Shown here one piece after another: positions 11,586 to 23,678 of a stretch of DNA of 64,000 nt. The stretch lies in contig JAIVEN010000004.1 in NCBI GenBank assembly GCA_026686845.1, positions 24,832,827 through 24,896,826 on the forward strand. Direction: 5' to 3'. This DNA is from Adenanthera pavonina. Lineage: Eukaryota > Streptophyta > Magnoliopsida > Fabales > Fabaceae. A program made the position numbers and the translations under genes. The notes under the pieces are model-generated. The model ran no database searches, was not told the DNA's origin, and saw only the letters and a list, made by a program, of their open reading frames with translations. How positions within the stretch are numbered: position 1 is the first letter of the stretch; the number at the start of each line of letters is the position of its first letter.

Positions 11586-13639
11586 AACTTCATTTGAAGT
11601 TATGGGTAATGAATTTTTAGTCAGTATCACTGAAACTCTGCTAAATTTATCAGGAAAAGCTTTTTCTCCTTTATACTGTATTTATTGTACTTTAACTTTC
11701 ATATTTACTCTATTTAAGAGAGTATTCTTTCTGTATTAAATCTTCTCTTCATCTGGAACAAAGATTCTTTGTGAGGAGAGTCATAAAGGGAATTGGGAAA
11801 TACTTTGTAAGAGTGCAGGATGTAGAATTTGAATGTTCTTAGAACAGAGCAGAAGTTTGTACTGAAGCATTGCAAGGAGCTCATTGAATTCTTGCACATA
11901 GTGGAAATCTCAAGTGGTGGCTTAGGGACTAGACATAAGTCAAGTGGATTAGATCAAATCAGGATAAATTTCTGAGTCATTTCTTCCTCTTCTTGTATTT
12001 GCTTTCATTTTCATTGCACTCTGTTTTTCTGCAAACTTTTGCTGTCACTGTGCGATTACGTTATTGTAGAAAGTTTTTAATTTTCTCAATTCACCCCCTC
12101 TTAGGAAGCCAGCTATTCTAACAAATTCCACATAATGCGCTATATGCCTCAAACCACACATACAAGGCCCAAGAACCATATTGGGCTCACAACACAACCA
12201 ACTAGGCATATTATACACAAACAGATATACACCATAACACATTGACTAATATCGAGGTCTAGATCATCATATTGCATAGAGCATACAACCAAACACCATC
12301 ATCATCATTCCATCATTATCATATAATACATAACCTCATACATCATTGTACTCCCAGAAATACTTAGAACAAGTGAAATAAAAAACATTTCTCTACTTGG
12401 CACAATACATTACATAAACCAAATGGTAAAACAACTAGTTTCACTTGTAATTCCTAAAAGAGAAGAGGCCTACGACTCTTTAGTCTTCTCTGGACTAGTA
12501 CGAAAGTCTTCACCTAAAATATTAACCACGAAGGGTATGAGACAATGTCTCAATAACTAGGAAAACACTCAACATACAACAGATAACAGCAAGTCTATAC
12601 ATATATACACATAATGAAATATTATGCAAAATGTCATGCATGCATGTATCCCTCAAACACGGCTATAACCACAGTCTAATATTATTATAAGACATTTTTG
12701 ATAGGTAACTCCCTTCCAATAACCGGTGAAGACAGATCCTGGGACATAACTAACCTTACCTCACACTAATGAAACCCAACCAAAAGTGACACTAATGTTT
12801 GGACCGTGGCTCTCCTTCCCCTGGACCACCTAAATTGGTGATGATTTAGGAAAAGTATAATCCATTGTTACTTGGTTCTCCTGGCCAAAGGAGAGAATTT
12901 AGTAGTAGGGATATTTCATCATATCATTATATCATATTATCATTATATCTCATCTCATCATCATCTCAAAAATTAGAGAGAAAAGAGATGAGGCAGAGCA
13001 AGAATCCCTTTCCAACCAATGTTCAAGCTCCTAAGGTTTGAAATTTAGGAAGCTCGGATTCACGAAACCCTAGCAGGGAAAATCACTTCCTTCCTCAATT
13101 TCTTTCCATTTTGTTTGACAAGATTTAGTCTAATTTAAACAAGTTTTTGGTCTGGTGCCATAGTGGATGGTAAGCTCACCGTAGTGTGAGACTTTACTAC
13201 TCAAAAATAATATTGAAGTTTCCTATTTCATTTGTCGTGGTGGCCCTACATCTCGCGACGGTATGTAGTACTTCTACCTCCTCTTTATTCTTCCTCCATT
13301 ATGGTTCCTTCGGTACTGCATATGTCAATAAGTACACTTCCCATTAGCTCGAGACTAAGTTCAGGGTAATATACTGAGGGTTGTTACATAAAATTACATT
13401 TTAGTGCATAATTCACTTATGAGCATAGCGAACTTTGGAAAATTATAACTAAATGCACAAAAATCATTTTACTATGGTTCATGTCTCTAAAACTCGTGTA
13501 CATCTTGAAGTTCATGGTAAAAATAAAACTGAAGTTTAGAAGTGTCCATCAGTACAATTTATTCATCCAATTTCATTGTTCATTTTCTTCTTCCAATTTC
13601 CATCAAAATTCTGACCCGTAACTTTAAAAATTCATACCT

Positions 13640-14539
13640 CATTCTATACAAGCTTGTTTCTACAATCTTTATAGCAATTAAAAGCTTTGTATGAATATTT
13701 ATTTTGTATATTCATTCAACTCGTACAAGGCAAATCATTAATATAAACATTTAGGGGTTAGAATAATTCTTTTGTGAAACAATTTTGGGAAAACATGCAT
13801 AATTTCCTTTATACAGCTCCAAATGTATTCAAACTAGTGGCATATCGTTCATAAGACATTACTCTTTCCATACATGAATACCATGAAATTTTTGGAGCAT
13901 TACATGATTTAATGCAGCCTTTCAAAAATAGGTAGTATTTGCAGTAAAATACAATTTTCCCAATAACTATCTAATTTTAACCTTTATCTACCCTGAGCCA
14001 TAATTCATTCTATCTTGAGCCAAATTATACAAAATTTGACTCATCATAAAGCTCATCATATCCTCTATCTAGAAAATCATACTATGGCTCATTTCATTTA
14101 ACACAACATACTTAAACTTTCTTTAACATTAACATCTCATAAAGTTTCCAATAAAAGGAAACATACATAACTTTCAATCCTTAACTATATTTCATCATTT
14201 AACATTATCTAGCATGCTATACTATACATCATATGAATTCACCTTACATTAGAGATGTATAATCATACATAATATACAAAGCATGCTTCATCATTTAAAA
14301 CATTAACTCAACATAAACTTTAACTTGCTTTCTCATCTTTTTCTCCTTCCTTTAGCTTTCCTCCATTGCCTTTCCATTACCTAGCTTGGTTAGTACTTCG
14401 GAGGATGTGATTGGGCATCTTAATAGTATACTTGCATATGCTAATACATCATTACATAACATTGAAAATATTCATAACATTGCACAATTCATTAAAAATG
14501 CATGAAACATAATTGTGTAAAAACATAAAAGCTTGGCAT
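13640..14539. repeat. tandem duplication unit 1 in G2
   Basis: First copy of an approximately 0.9-kb direct repeat. Anchors present in both units: GCTTGTTTC, a CATTTAGGGGT/CATTCAGGGGT block at 13749/14662, TTTATACAGCTCCAAATG, the AATGCAGCCTTTCAAAAATAGG block, and GATTGGGCATCT near the end. Similarity is high over most of the unit. Confidence 0.85.
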
Positions 14540-15385
14540 CATTCTACATGTGCTTGTTTCATGCAATCCTTATATCTATTAAAAGCTTTGCATGTCAACT
14601 TTCTAAGAATATTTATTTTTTACATTTATTCTACTCATATGGGGCAAAGAATCAATATAGACATTCAGGGGTCAGAATAATTCTTTTGCGAAACAATTTA
14701 GGAAAACATGCATAATTTCATTTATACAGCTCCAAATGTATTCAAACTAGTGGCATATCATTCAGAAGACATAACTCTTTCCATACATGAATACCATGAA
14801 ATTTTTGGAGCATTACATGATTTAATGCAGCCTTTCAAAAATAGGTAGTATTTGCAGTAAAATATAGTTTTTCCAATAACTATCCAATTTTCACCTTTAT
14901 TTACCCTGAGCCATAATTCATTCTATCTTTAGCCAAATTATACAAAATTTGACTCATCATATCCTCTATCTAGAAAATCATACTATGGCTCATTTCATTT
15001 AACATAGCATTCTTAAACTTTCTTTAACATTAACATCTCATAAAGTTTCCAATAAAAGGAAACATACATAACTTTCAATCCTTAACTACATTTCATCATT
15101 TAACATTATCTAGCATGCTATACTATACATCATATGAATTCACTTTACATCACAAATGTATAATCATACATAATAGACAAAGCATGCTTCATCATTTAAA
15201 ACATTATTACAACATAAACTTTAACTTGCTTTCTCATCTTTTTCTCCTTCCTCTAGTTTTCCTCCATTACCTAGCATGCTTAGTACTAAGGAGGATGAGA
15301 TTGGGCATCTCAGTCATATACTTGCACATGCTAATACATCATTATGTAACATTGAAAACATTCATAACATTGCACAATTCATGCA
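14540..15385. repeat. tandem duplication unit 2 in G2
   Basis: Second copy of the direct repeat, offset about 900-913 bp from unit 1. It differs by scattered substitutions and small gaps (for example it lacks the AAGCTCATCATATC segment near 14050). Other family G LTRs have one copy of this segment, so the duplication arose in this copy. Confidence 0.85.
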
Positions 15386-16400
15386 TGAAAATACCATGTT
15401 GGCTGGAAAAATTTTGGTAGCATAACGATTTAAAAAATGACGTCCTGGGCTTAGCCCTCATTACATAAATAGCTAAACAGTCAAGAAAACATTCAAAGCA
15501 ATAACATGGCAACATTTACATATCATAAAACATGCTATAACATAATTGTGCAATAACATATATAAAAGCAACGCAAGTTATACTACTTTGGAGCTTTACC
15601 TTTTCCTTTTTAAACTTAAATCCACTTGCTTGGATCATTTCCCAATCACTTTCTTATGTCTTCCCAAGTCTAGAGGCATCAAGAAAACCATGCTAAGTCA
15701 TCCTATTCTTAATGAACTCAATTGAGATTCAGTTGAACTCTAATGTTTTCTCATTTCACATACTAGCTTTTTGCCTTAAACCCTTTACCTTTCTTGACTA
15801 ATTTGGACCCTAGGAACTCATTGGAATCGTTAGAATAATCAAATTACAACCCTAAGGTCTCCTTTCCTCGTAATCAAAACATATACCTTAAAAATTCATA
15901 TTTTACATCTTTGATTTAATCCTGAAATCCTTACCTCTTCTTTACTAATTTTTGCATAAGGAATCCATTTTTACCATTGGATTTATGAAATTCCAAGTCT
16001 AAGACCATCATTTAGTCTTGGATGAAATCACCCTTCCAAGAAGCAAGGGAAATAATTTCATGATTCTATCCTTAAAACTCATGTGAACTTACTTCCTTGT
16101 AACTTATGCATGCTTTCTTTAACTTTACTTTCATGAAAACACCATCACTCACATAAACCTTACTTTGGATGAAACTTAGAGAAGATTAGGGAAGGAAGAA
16201 GCTTCTAAAACCCTAACCAAACTCATGGGAAAAGAACTTAGATTGAAAGAGAATGCATACCTTGACTTGCCTTCTTGAACTTTAAGCTTACTTCTTCCTC
16301 TTCCCCCTTCTTCTTTCTCCTTCCTCCTTTCTTTCTCTCTTGATTTTTCTATATAGTTTTCCCTCTTTTTCCCTTGTATATTTTGTCTAAGAGGGAGTAG

Positions 16401-16408
16401 TATTTATA
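16401..16408 (-). promoter_or_regulatory. TATA box of family G LTR
   Basis: The minus strand reads TCTATAAATACTACTCCCTC followed by a purine-rich leader (GAGAAAGAAAGG type). A weaker equivalent, TATATATACTCCCTC, lies at 55623-55630 on the minus strand in G5. This orients family G LTRs: G2 to G5 read on the minus strand and G1 on the plus strand. Confidence 0.5.
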
Positions 16409-17158
16409 GACTCCAAGTTCCTTCCCAAACAAGCTAAGTTTCCCTTGATATTTTGGCTAAAAAAGATAACTTCTTAAGGAAAGCTTCCAAAAATATTAAA
16501 ATAAAGTTTTCTAACACACGTATAAATATTGGCCACTAAGAGGAGAGGGAGTGTCCTTTATACTATATATTTTTTCTAGTCTATATATGTTATGCATTGG
16601 TTACTTTTTATCTAGATAATTAAAGGTACTTTTACAGTATTTTATAATACTGTATATTCCTTTAAGTTTATACATAGAAATAAACTAGTTTGGGATCTGC
16701 ATTCAACTTAATATCCTATCCCAAATTATATTTATATAGGGTCCACATGCTTTTCTTTTTACTTTTTCTTTATTTGTGGGGCCCATAGTATTTTGTCTTT
16801 TTTGCACAATTTTACTGCATTATACAATTTGTTTCTTTTCAATCTGATTTCTTTGGACTGAATAGAATATTTCATTGGGTCCAGCATATCTTAAGGTCCA
16901 TTTTCAAAATAAAACCATAAATTTCAAAATTTCTGGAAATTACCAAAAGGACCCAAAACTTTTTATAATTACATTTAAGAAACCAGTATTTCAAATTAAT
17001 TATAATTAAGGCCCCAACATGGAAAATTATCATTTTACCCTTTGTGGTATTCATCCTATGCATTAATATCACATCTTTTCCAACCATGTTTTTCTCATAT
17101 TCTTATAGAGCACATTATAATCTTTCGTTTGTATAGCCCTGAAATTCGGGATATTACA

Positions 17159-17963
17159 ACATTGTTGCAAATAAAAGCTGTAATTATTAATTTTTTTAGA
17201 ATGGTGGTACAAAGCATTATCCTAGATTTTAATTTCCAAGATGGTGGAACTACCCAACATCCTAGAAAGTTTTAATTTCCAAAACTATTGCTTATTTCAC
17301 CATTCTAGGAAAGGTATTACAAAATTAGAATTTTTTTCTCCAAGTTGCAAACTTCAACTCCCTATCTCTACTACAAACTCCAAATTTTCAGCTCTCTCTC
17401 ATGGAAAACTCATTTTCTACACTCTCTCCTTTAACTCTACTCCATTATCAGTATTCTCTCCCCTTACGTCCATTATAGCCCTAACTTCCTCCACCAAGTG
17501 CTATATGTGTTCTCTCTATCATTGGCACTTTCTCCACCATTTTCTCCTCTTTCTCTTCTTCCTTTATCACACTATCATCATCATCTTTGCTTCTCCATGG
17601 AATCGCGAGTTCATGGTTTGCTAGAATCCCTAATCCTGCTTGCTTCGATCTCTTGCCTCTCTCACCGCCGTTTGTGAGTTCAAAGGCAACGCATCTTGTC
17701 CTCATCCTTCTAGTCATGTTTTGTGGTTTAAATCTACTTCTCGACTTGGCTATATCTGCTTCCATGTGTTCATAGTTCAAAGATGAGATATTACTCTCCT
17801 TCTTTTATGTTATTATTGTCATCTTAAAGCTTTCTCTACTATTTTAAAATATCACATTCCCTTGAATTGATTATCTGATGAAATTTCATTTATAGCTCTA
17901 TAAATACCTCATGTAGCTCATCACATTTTCAAATCAGTCATATTTTCTCAACCTATATTTCAT
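17159..17963. other. unassigned segment, no supported gene
   Basis: About 0.8 kb between two LTR fragments that I cannot assign to any element. It is pyrimidine-rich on the plus strand (TTCTCC, CTCTTCTTCC runs). Open frames overlap on both strands (127 codons at 17241-17624 plus; 99 codons at 17481-17780 minus) but neither shows a recognisable domain, and the plus frame is Phe/Ser/Leu-rich as expected from a C/T-rich sequence. It could be a remnant of host sequence or the unmatched part of another LTR. Confidence 0.4.
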
Positions 17964-18532
17964 GTTGGGTTAGGATGCCTATTAGATTTAATATAATATA
18001 AGTTTTGATGATGACAAATGTAGAGTAATAAGAAACAAATGCATCATATTTGACTAACATATATATTGTTCTTAAAAAAAGTAAAATATGCATTAGCATG
18101 CGTCTAATTGTGTTTATAATACATATGTCATTCTATGTATTAATATATTCATTGTGCTTTTATACTTTATAATACAAGTTGGATATATAAATTGGATTAA
18201 CTACTTGGTTTATAAGTGTAAAACATTAAAGGTAGGATTGTACAAGAAGAAAGAGTGAGCATTGGAATAAAGAAAAGAAAATCAACATTATGTCTCACTC
18301 TAAGAGAAGAAGAGAAAAGATGCTCCAAGAATTGAAGATCAAAAGGGAGCATCCTAAGAATGGAATGACCAAGTAAAAGTAGAGCTTAACTTTTGAAGAC
18401 CTAGCTATTAGGCATATTTTGTTTTCATTTAAGTCTTAAGGTGGTTTAATCTTTGAAATTTACTTCATCTTGTTACCATATGTTTTAAACGAGTTAGATT
18501 AAGTAAATCTAATTTTAGCATGTGTTACAAAG
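17964..18532 (+). mobile_element. copia-type LTR fragment, other family
   Basis: Begins TGTTGGGTTAGGATGCC and soon has AGTTTTGATGATGACAAATG, a layout typical of the 5' end of copia LTRs (SIRE/Tork groups). The sequence stops abruptly at 18533, where a truncated family S LTR begins. No downstream LTR end is visible, so boundaries and identity are provisional. Confidence 0.4.
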
Positions 18533-19761
18533 TTGGAGTACAAATATTGAAGTGTGAGAGTAAGAGACTTTGAGTAGATGATTTGGCAGAGTTTTAGTAT
18601 ATACAAAGTTAAAATCGTTACCTACAACTTCAAATGATGTTATATTTATAGATTTAGGTCTCAATTATACGTTAGAGACAAAATCTATCCTTTGGAGAAG
18701 TTATCCAATAGTTACTCTAAAAAACTATCCGTTAACCAACAGCATTTAATGCTTCTGACATTCTAAAATTCGAATTTCGGTTGGCCAATGGATGAATTTC
18801 GCAGAGATCGAAGGCTAAAAACTTCAACGTTGAATATCCGAAGTTTGTCTGTCATGAAGAAAAGTTTGAATTTTGACCTTTGGAAAATGTTTCTATGTTG
18901 TGACATAGGAATTTTCATATTTGAAGATGTTCTGTTAAGTGTGAACAGTACTTTCATTTTGCTACAATGCCTTCAAAATTTAAATTTTGGAACCCCAAAA
19001 TTTTTCTGTCAGTAGCTGGTTTATAAGGCACAGTAGTTCATCTTATTCGAAATTCAAATTTTCAAAGGGCAAATTTTGTCTGTCAGAGAGACCTCTTTTC
19101 AGACTTACTTCAAAATTCGAATTTATGAATACTGTCATTCGTATGTCAACATATCATTATAACAGACTCACAGGCTTAGTTTCTGAAATTCAAATTTTCA
19201 TGTTCAAAGTTCGTCTGTCAGTGAGCAACTTTCAAACTCAATCTAAACTTAGTTTCAGATAAACTTTGACATAATTTTAGACTAATTTCTTTAGTTTTCA
19301 TAAGTTACATTTTGTCTGAAATTCAAATTTTCAAAACCCAAAGTTCGTCTGTTGCTGAAAGCTCCTTTCAGAGACTTATCAAAATTCAAATTTTCTCAAG
19401 TCAAAATTCATTTGTCAGAGAAGCCTCTCTTCAGACTTATTCAGTTTCAATACAAAATTCGAATTTCCAAAGCCAAAGTTTGAATTTCCAAGATGACAGA
19501 TCAGTATAAACCTTTCAAACTTCGTCTGTTGGTGGGTGTTTTTCAAATATTCCATGAATTAACATAGAATCAAGGTTTTAAAACATTTTTTCACCAAATC
19601 AAAGTCTTTTACTCAAATTAAAACACAAATAAACATCCTACATCTATCCTTGCACTTATTTCTCCAAAATTCCTTCACTTGAAACGTTTTGTGCACCTTT
19701 GATATCCTTATTCCAAGCTCTTGAAGGTTAGTTTGGAATCATCAAAACAATTGATTCAACA
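18533..19761 (-). mobile_element. family S LTR, truncated, left arm of inverted pair (S2)
   Basis: Reverse-complement family S LTR. The right edge ATCATCAAAACAATTGATTCAACA is the LTR start. The left edge stops at AAAGTTGGAGTACAAATATTG, so about 420 bp of the LTR's 3' end are missing. It carries the motif array (for example AATTCGAATTT near 18768 and GTTCGTCTGTC near 19208). It could be the downstream LTR of the copia element whose upstream LTR is 36912-38570, as it has the same orientation and lies beyond that element's extra ORF, but the truncated end prevents a target-duplication test. Confidence 0.75.
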
Positions 19762-21295
19762 ATCAAAGGTGTACAAAAGATCTCAAGTGAAGAAATCCAA
19801 GAAAAACAAGTATAAGATTAGATATAGGATTTCTCATTGAATTTAAATGAGTAAATGACTTTGATCTAGCAAGAGAATATTTTAAAAATATGTTTTTACG
19901 ATAATTCAAGAAGTATTTGAAAAATACCCACTATCAGATGAATTTTGAAGTGTTAAACTTGATTTGTTACTTTGAAAATTTGAATTTTGGTATCTGAAAT
20001 TTGAATTTTGGAGTGAAAATATGTTAGTTAGAAAAGAGGTCCCTTTGACAGATGAATTTCATCTTTGAAAATTCAAATTTTGGGTAAAGCACAAACTATG
20101 AAAAATGAAAAATTCATCTGAAGATATATCAAAGCTCATCTAAAAGTGAAGTTTAGAAAGAGTTCTTAGTTAGTCCTCTGATAGACGAACTTTAATTTTG
20201 AAAATTGAAACTTTGGAAAGATAGCTTGCAAGTCTGTTATGATAATCTTTTGACACATGAATTTTAGTATTCAGAAATTCGAACTTTGAATTAGGTCTGA
20301 TAAGAGATCTCTTTGACAGACGAACTTTGGTATTTGAAAATTTGAATTTCGAAAAGAAGAATTATTGTACCATATTGAGCTACCTACTGACAGATGAATT
20401 TTGAGCTCCAAAATTCGAACTTTGAAGGCACTGTAGTAATATGGAACAACTGTTCACACTTACTAGAAGAACTTTAAACTTGAAAATTCATATGTTCCAA
20501 CGTAGAAACATTTTCCAAAGATAAAAGTTCAAACTTTGCTTTAGAACAGACAAACTTTGAGGTTCAACGTAAAAGTCTTTAGCTTATGGTCTCTGTGAAA
20601 TTTATCTGTTGATACACCAAAATTCGAACTTTGAATGTCAGACGCATTAAAAACAGTTGGTGAACGGATAGTTTTTCAGAGTAACCATTGGGTAATGTCT
20701 CTAATGGCTAGATCTTTCCTCTAACATATAGTTAAGACATAAATCTATAAATAGAACTTCATTTGAATATGTGAGTAATGATTTTACATTGTATATACAG
20801 AAACTCTACTAAATTCTTGAGTTAAAGTCTTATGCTCTCACATATTTCATATCTTATACTTCAACTTCATATACACTCTAAATTAGAGAGTTCAATTACT
20901 ATAATCAATCTTATCTTCACCTGGAAGAAAGATTTTCTTGTGAGGGGATTTCACAAGGGATTTGGGAAGCACTTAGCTAGAGTGCAAAGAGTGGTATTGT
21001 AAGCTCTTGGAACAGAGCATCAAGTTATAGTGAGGCATTGCAAGAAGCCCACCGAATTCTTGCAAGATAGTGGAAAATCTCAAGTGGTAGCTTGAGGATT
21101 GGACATAGGTCAAGAGAAAGAGATTGAACCAGGATAAATATTTGTGTCTTTTCTTCCGTTATCTTAGTTTTCACTTGGTTATATTTTATACTCTATTTTT
21201 ACTGTTGCTCTTTCTTTAACCACTCTCTTACATTTTTGTAGAAAATTTTAATCTTCCCAATTCACTCCCCTTTTGGGAAGCCAGCATATCTAACA
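19762..21295 (+). mobile_element. family S LTR, right arm of inverted pair (S3)
   Basis: Plus-strand family S LTR beginning at ATCAAAGGTG, about base 59 of a full copy, and ending at the proper terminus GGGAAGCCAGCATATCTAACA. It abuts S2 head to head, giving a near-perfect-geometry inverted repeat with arms of about 1.17 kb and a central unpaired stretch of only about 60 bp. A conserved TATA box lies at 20746-20754. The right neighbour is a truncated family G LTR. Confidence 0.8.
20746..20754 (+). promoter_or_regulatory. TATA box in S3 LTR
   Basis: TATAAATAG within AAATCTATAAATAGAACTTC, identical to the S1 box. A start here would send transcripts rightward, away from the inverted-repeat centre; the corresponding box in S2 would point leftward. 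Confidence 0.6.
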
Positions 21296-23678
21296 ATATG
21301 GTCATTTTTTGAAAATCTAGTTTTTTAGGCTAATTTTAAAAATTCACCATACTTCGTACACTCATCCAAATTGAGTGCTCTTTAGATCATATGAAATCAA
21401 TTTCTGTGTAGTTTTTAAACATATATAACATTCATACTTTATACTTAAAAAATCCTAAAAAGTAGAATGATTACTCTATATAGGTCAAAATGACCATTTG
21501 TATCCTAATATATTGCCAAACAAAAGCTATAAATTTTTACATGGCCATATATCATCTCCAAATCATGTCATACATTAGCTAGGACTTAAAGGAACATAAA
21601 AACTTGGAGAAATATATTTATCATCACATTTACAAATTTATACAAAAGCTCAAAATTTATGGCCAATGCTAGCTTTATCAAGCTAATGATCAAATGCTTT
21701 CTCTTCCCTGGTGGTCTTGCCATTGTTACTTCCTAATCATGGTTAATTTGTGGGAGGGTGAGATTCAAAGAATCTCAGTAGATAAATCCCATACATGCCA
21801 TCATATCATCACATTTTTCATAGAAATATTATATAAACTTTAATTCATCAGATAGGCACATTGAAACATATAACTTTTATAAAAATTTCGGTAGAGTTTC
21901 ATTTTGTAAAATGGAAATCTTGGGGCTCCAAACCCCTCATACAACTCAGCCAACAACATAAAAACATCACAAATAAACATTTCATACATATGCGATAGTG
22001 TTAAGTATTAAAGAAACAATAATGACAATGTGATGTTAGTTAAGAGAATTATCTATCTTATAGTACTTCCTTGCTTCCCACACTTTGTCCAACACTTCTT
22101 GGACCTTTCAAAACTTCTCCAAGCTTTCTTAGGCTTCCTTAAACCTAAACATATCATTAAACAATTACTCAAACTAATGGTTCCATGACTTTCTTCAAAA
22201 AGTGTTCATGAAACCCTAATTCTTCAAAAATTCACCAAAAATTCATTCCTGGCTAAAAAATGATGAATTCTACCTCTATTCCATGTAATTTTTCATGAGG
22301 AATCCAAATATGGCCTCATAATTACCAATTCCATCTCTAGCTATGGTTACTTTTCATTCCAAATTAAGCTTCAAAACCCTAAAAATTTCACTTTACTTTC
22401 CTTTGATCTTTCTTTGTACAACACACTTTCTTTTAAGGTTTTGGACCATGGGGAATCCATTTTTGAGGTCAAAAACTTGAAATTCCAACTCTAAATACTC
22501 CCCCTGTTCTGACCAAAATTCATGGTAAATGGAGGAAAATTGCTACACTTTGTTATACAACAAACTACTTGCATATTCAAGGTTTAAATGAACATTCTAT
22601 CATTTCCCCTATGATTTATGTTGATTTACCCATTTTCTTACTAAATCCATGACATGGATGAAACCCTAAGGTAAGGAAGAGGGAAATATAATTCACGAAC
22701 CATGCTTTAAAAACCATAGATAGAAAGCTTGAGGTGATGAAAGACAACTTACCACTTGAGCTTTCAATTTTTACCTTGAGTTTCTTCTTCTTCTTCCTCT
22801 CTTTCTCTCTTCCTGTCTTTGCATTTTTTCTCTTCTATTTGCTGTTACTGAACACTCATGAAATGAAGTGGAAAGAGAGAGTTTAATTGGTTAATTACAT
22901 GCTTATTTAGGTAATTAATCATGGTTAATGACTATGGTTACTTTTTGACCAAAAAAGACTACTTCTTGATGAAGTCTTCTCCAAACAATTATGCTACCCA
23001 AGCTGCCCCATTTTGCATGCCCAATGAGAGTTTTGAGTGTCCCAAAAATGCTCAATTTTTCCTAGTTCAGATATATCTTGAACTAGGTGATTTTTAACCA
23101 TACCGATAAAACTACTTTTTATATTAATTTAGCATTTTTGGGATATAGGACTATTTTAAATTTATTTTTATATTTTCTTAATTATCATGCCCCAAATGGT
23201 ATCTGTGTATGACCAATATCTTGTCCCAATTACCTTTTAACCATCGATAGGGCCCACAATCTTTATCAGTTTACAGTTACTTTTGGACATTCGGCACTAC
23301 TTATTTCTTTATTCTTGAACATTAACTATCCGTGCTATATATCATTGGAATTCTATCATCAAGGGCTTCATTTTGACAGTAATTTTGCATATTTACAAAA
23401 TTATCCTTGACCTTGGGTTAAATTATAATTTTTGAAATGTTCAGGTTATTAGCTGTAATTTTCCCCAAGCACTTTTGCACTTGGACTCGCGTGAATTTAT
23501 TGACTTTAGGGACATGGATGTCATTTTCATAATTCTTTAGGGAAAAAAAATAATTTCTCATTTTTCAGTTTGACCGGAAAAAATGACCTTTTTGCCTTTT
23601 TTCACGTAAAACAGTGATGTTCGTTTTCACAAATTTCTTATACATTTCATAATATTTTAGTTTTCTTAGAATGTTACA
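21296..23678 (-). mobile_element. family G LTR, 3'-truncated (G3), inserted in copia extra ORF
   Basis: The right edge TTTTCTTAGAATGTTACA is a proper family G terminus (minus-strand start TGTAACATTC). Interior matches other family G copies: an ACGTAAAAC-type block near 23605, the ATGGTATCTGTGTATG block near 23198, and a CAAAGAATCTCAGTAG block at about 21766. The left part is missing, cut by S3. It joins the extra copia ORF after STHTGK, so it interrupted that ORF's C-terminus; the expected partner of the 5-bp site CTTTC is lost. Confidence 0.7.

Larger units (their letters stand above)
10221..12123 (+). mobile_element. solo LTR, family S (S1), carrying a MITE
   Basis: Copia LTR of the Sirevirus-like family: starts cGTTAAATCA...TTTTGATGATTCCAAAC (the normal initial TG is CG here) and ends CTCTTAGGAAGCCAGCTATTCTAACA. 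Target duplication is AATTT on the left and AATTC on the right (one mismatch); uninterrupted LTR1 has AATTC at this point. Excluding the MITE it is about 1.52 kb against about 1.65 kb for other copies. It contains many copies of the family motif (a GACAGACGAA-like box followed by AATTCGAA-like sequence). No internal region is present. Confidence 0.85.
9706..13388 (-). mobile_element. upstream LTR of gypsy copy B (LTR2), interrupted
   Basis: Runs TGTAATAACC to GGTTGTTACA and aligns with LTR1 (391-2958). Two differences explain its length: a 1.9-kb copia solo LTR at 10221-12123, and loss of about 780 bp relative to LTR1 (the segment equivalent to 1755-2535 is missing at about 12965, where CATCATCATCT joins CAAAAATTAGAG). 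Subtracting the insertion leaves about 1.78 kb. The flanking sequence at 13389 belongs to a family G LTR, so the gypsy array probably landed in that LTR. Confidence 0.8.
13389..17158 (-). mobile_element. family G LTR with internal tandem duplication (G2)
   Basis: The right edge reads CGGGATATTACA, equivalent to the start TGTAATATCCCG on the minus strand. Homology to G4 and G5 begins about 100-150 bp inside the other end, so the opposite terminus is missing, probably cut off by the gypsy array at 13388. The minus strand has a TATA box near 16401 followed by a purine-rich leader. Length is 3770 bp, but about 0.9 kb is a direct repeat (13640-14539 and 14540-15385), so the ancestral length is near the 2.9 kb of G5. 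No coding sequence is seen. Confidence 0.7.

Noticed and set aside
17241..17780. Possible small host genes on either strand
   Set aside because: Frames of 127 and 99 codons overlap on opposite strands, with biased composition and no recognised domain; not enough to call a gene.
17964..21295. One complete copia element with LTRs at both ends
   Set aside because: The two family S LTRs point in opposite directions, abut each other, and enclose no internal region; they are an inverted pair.
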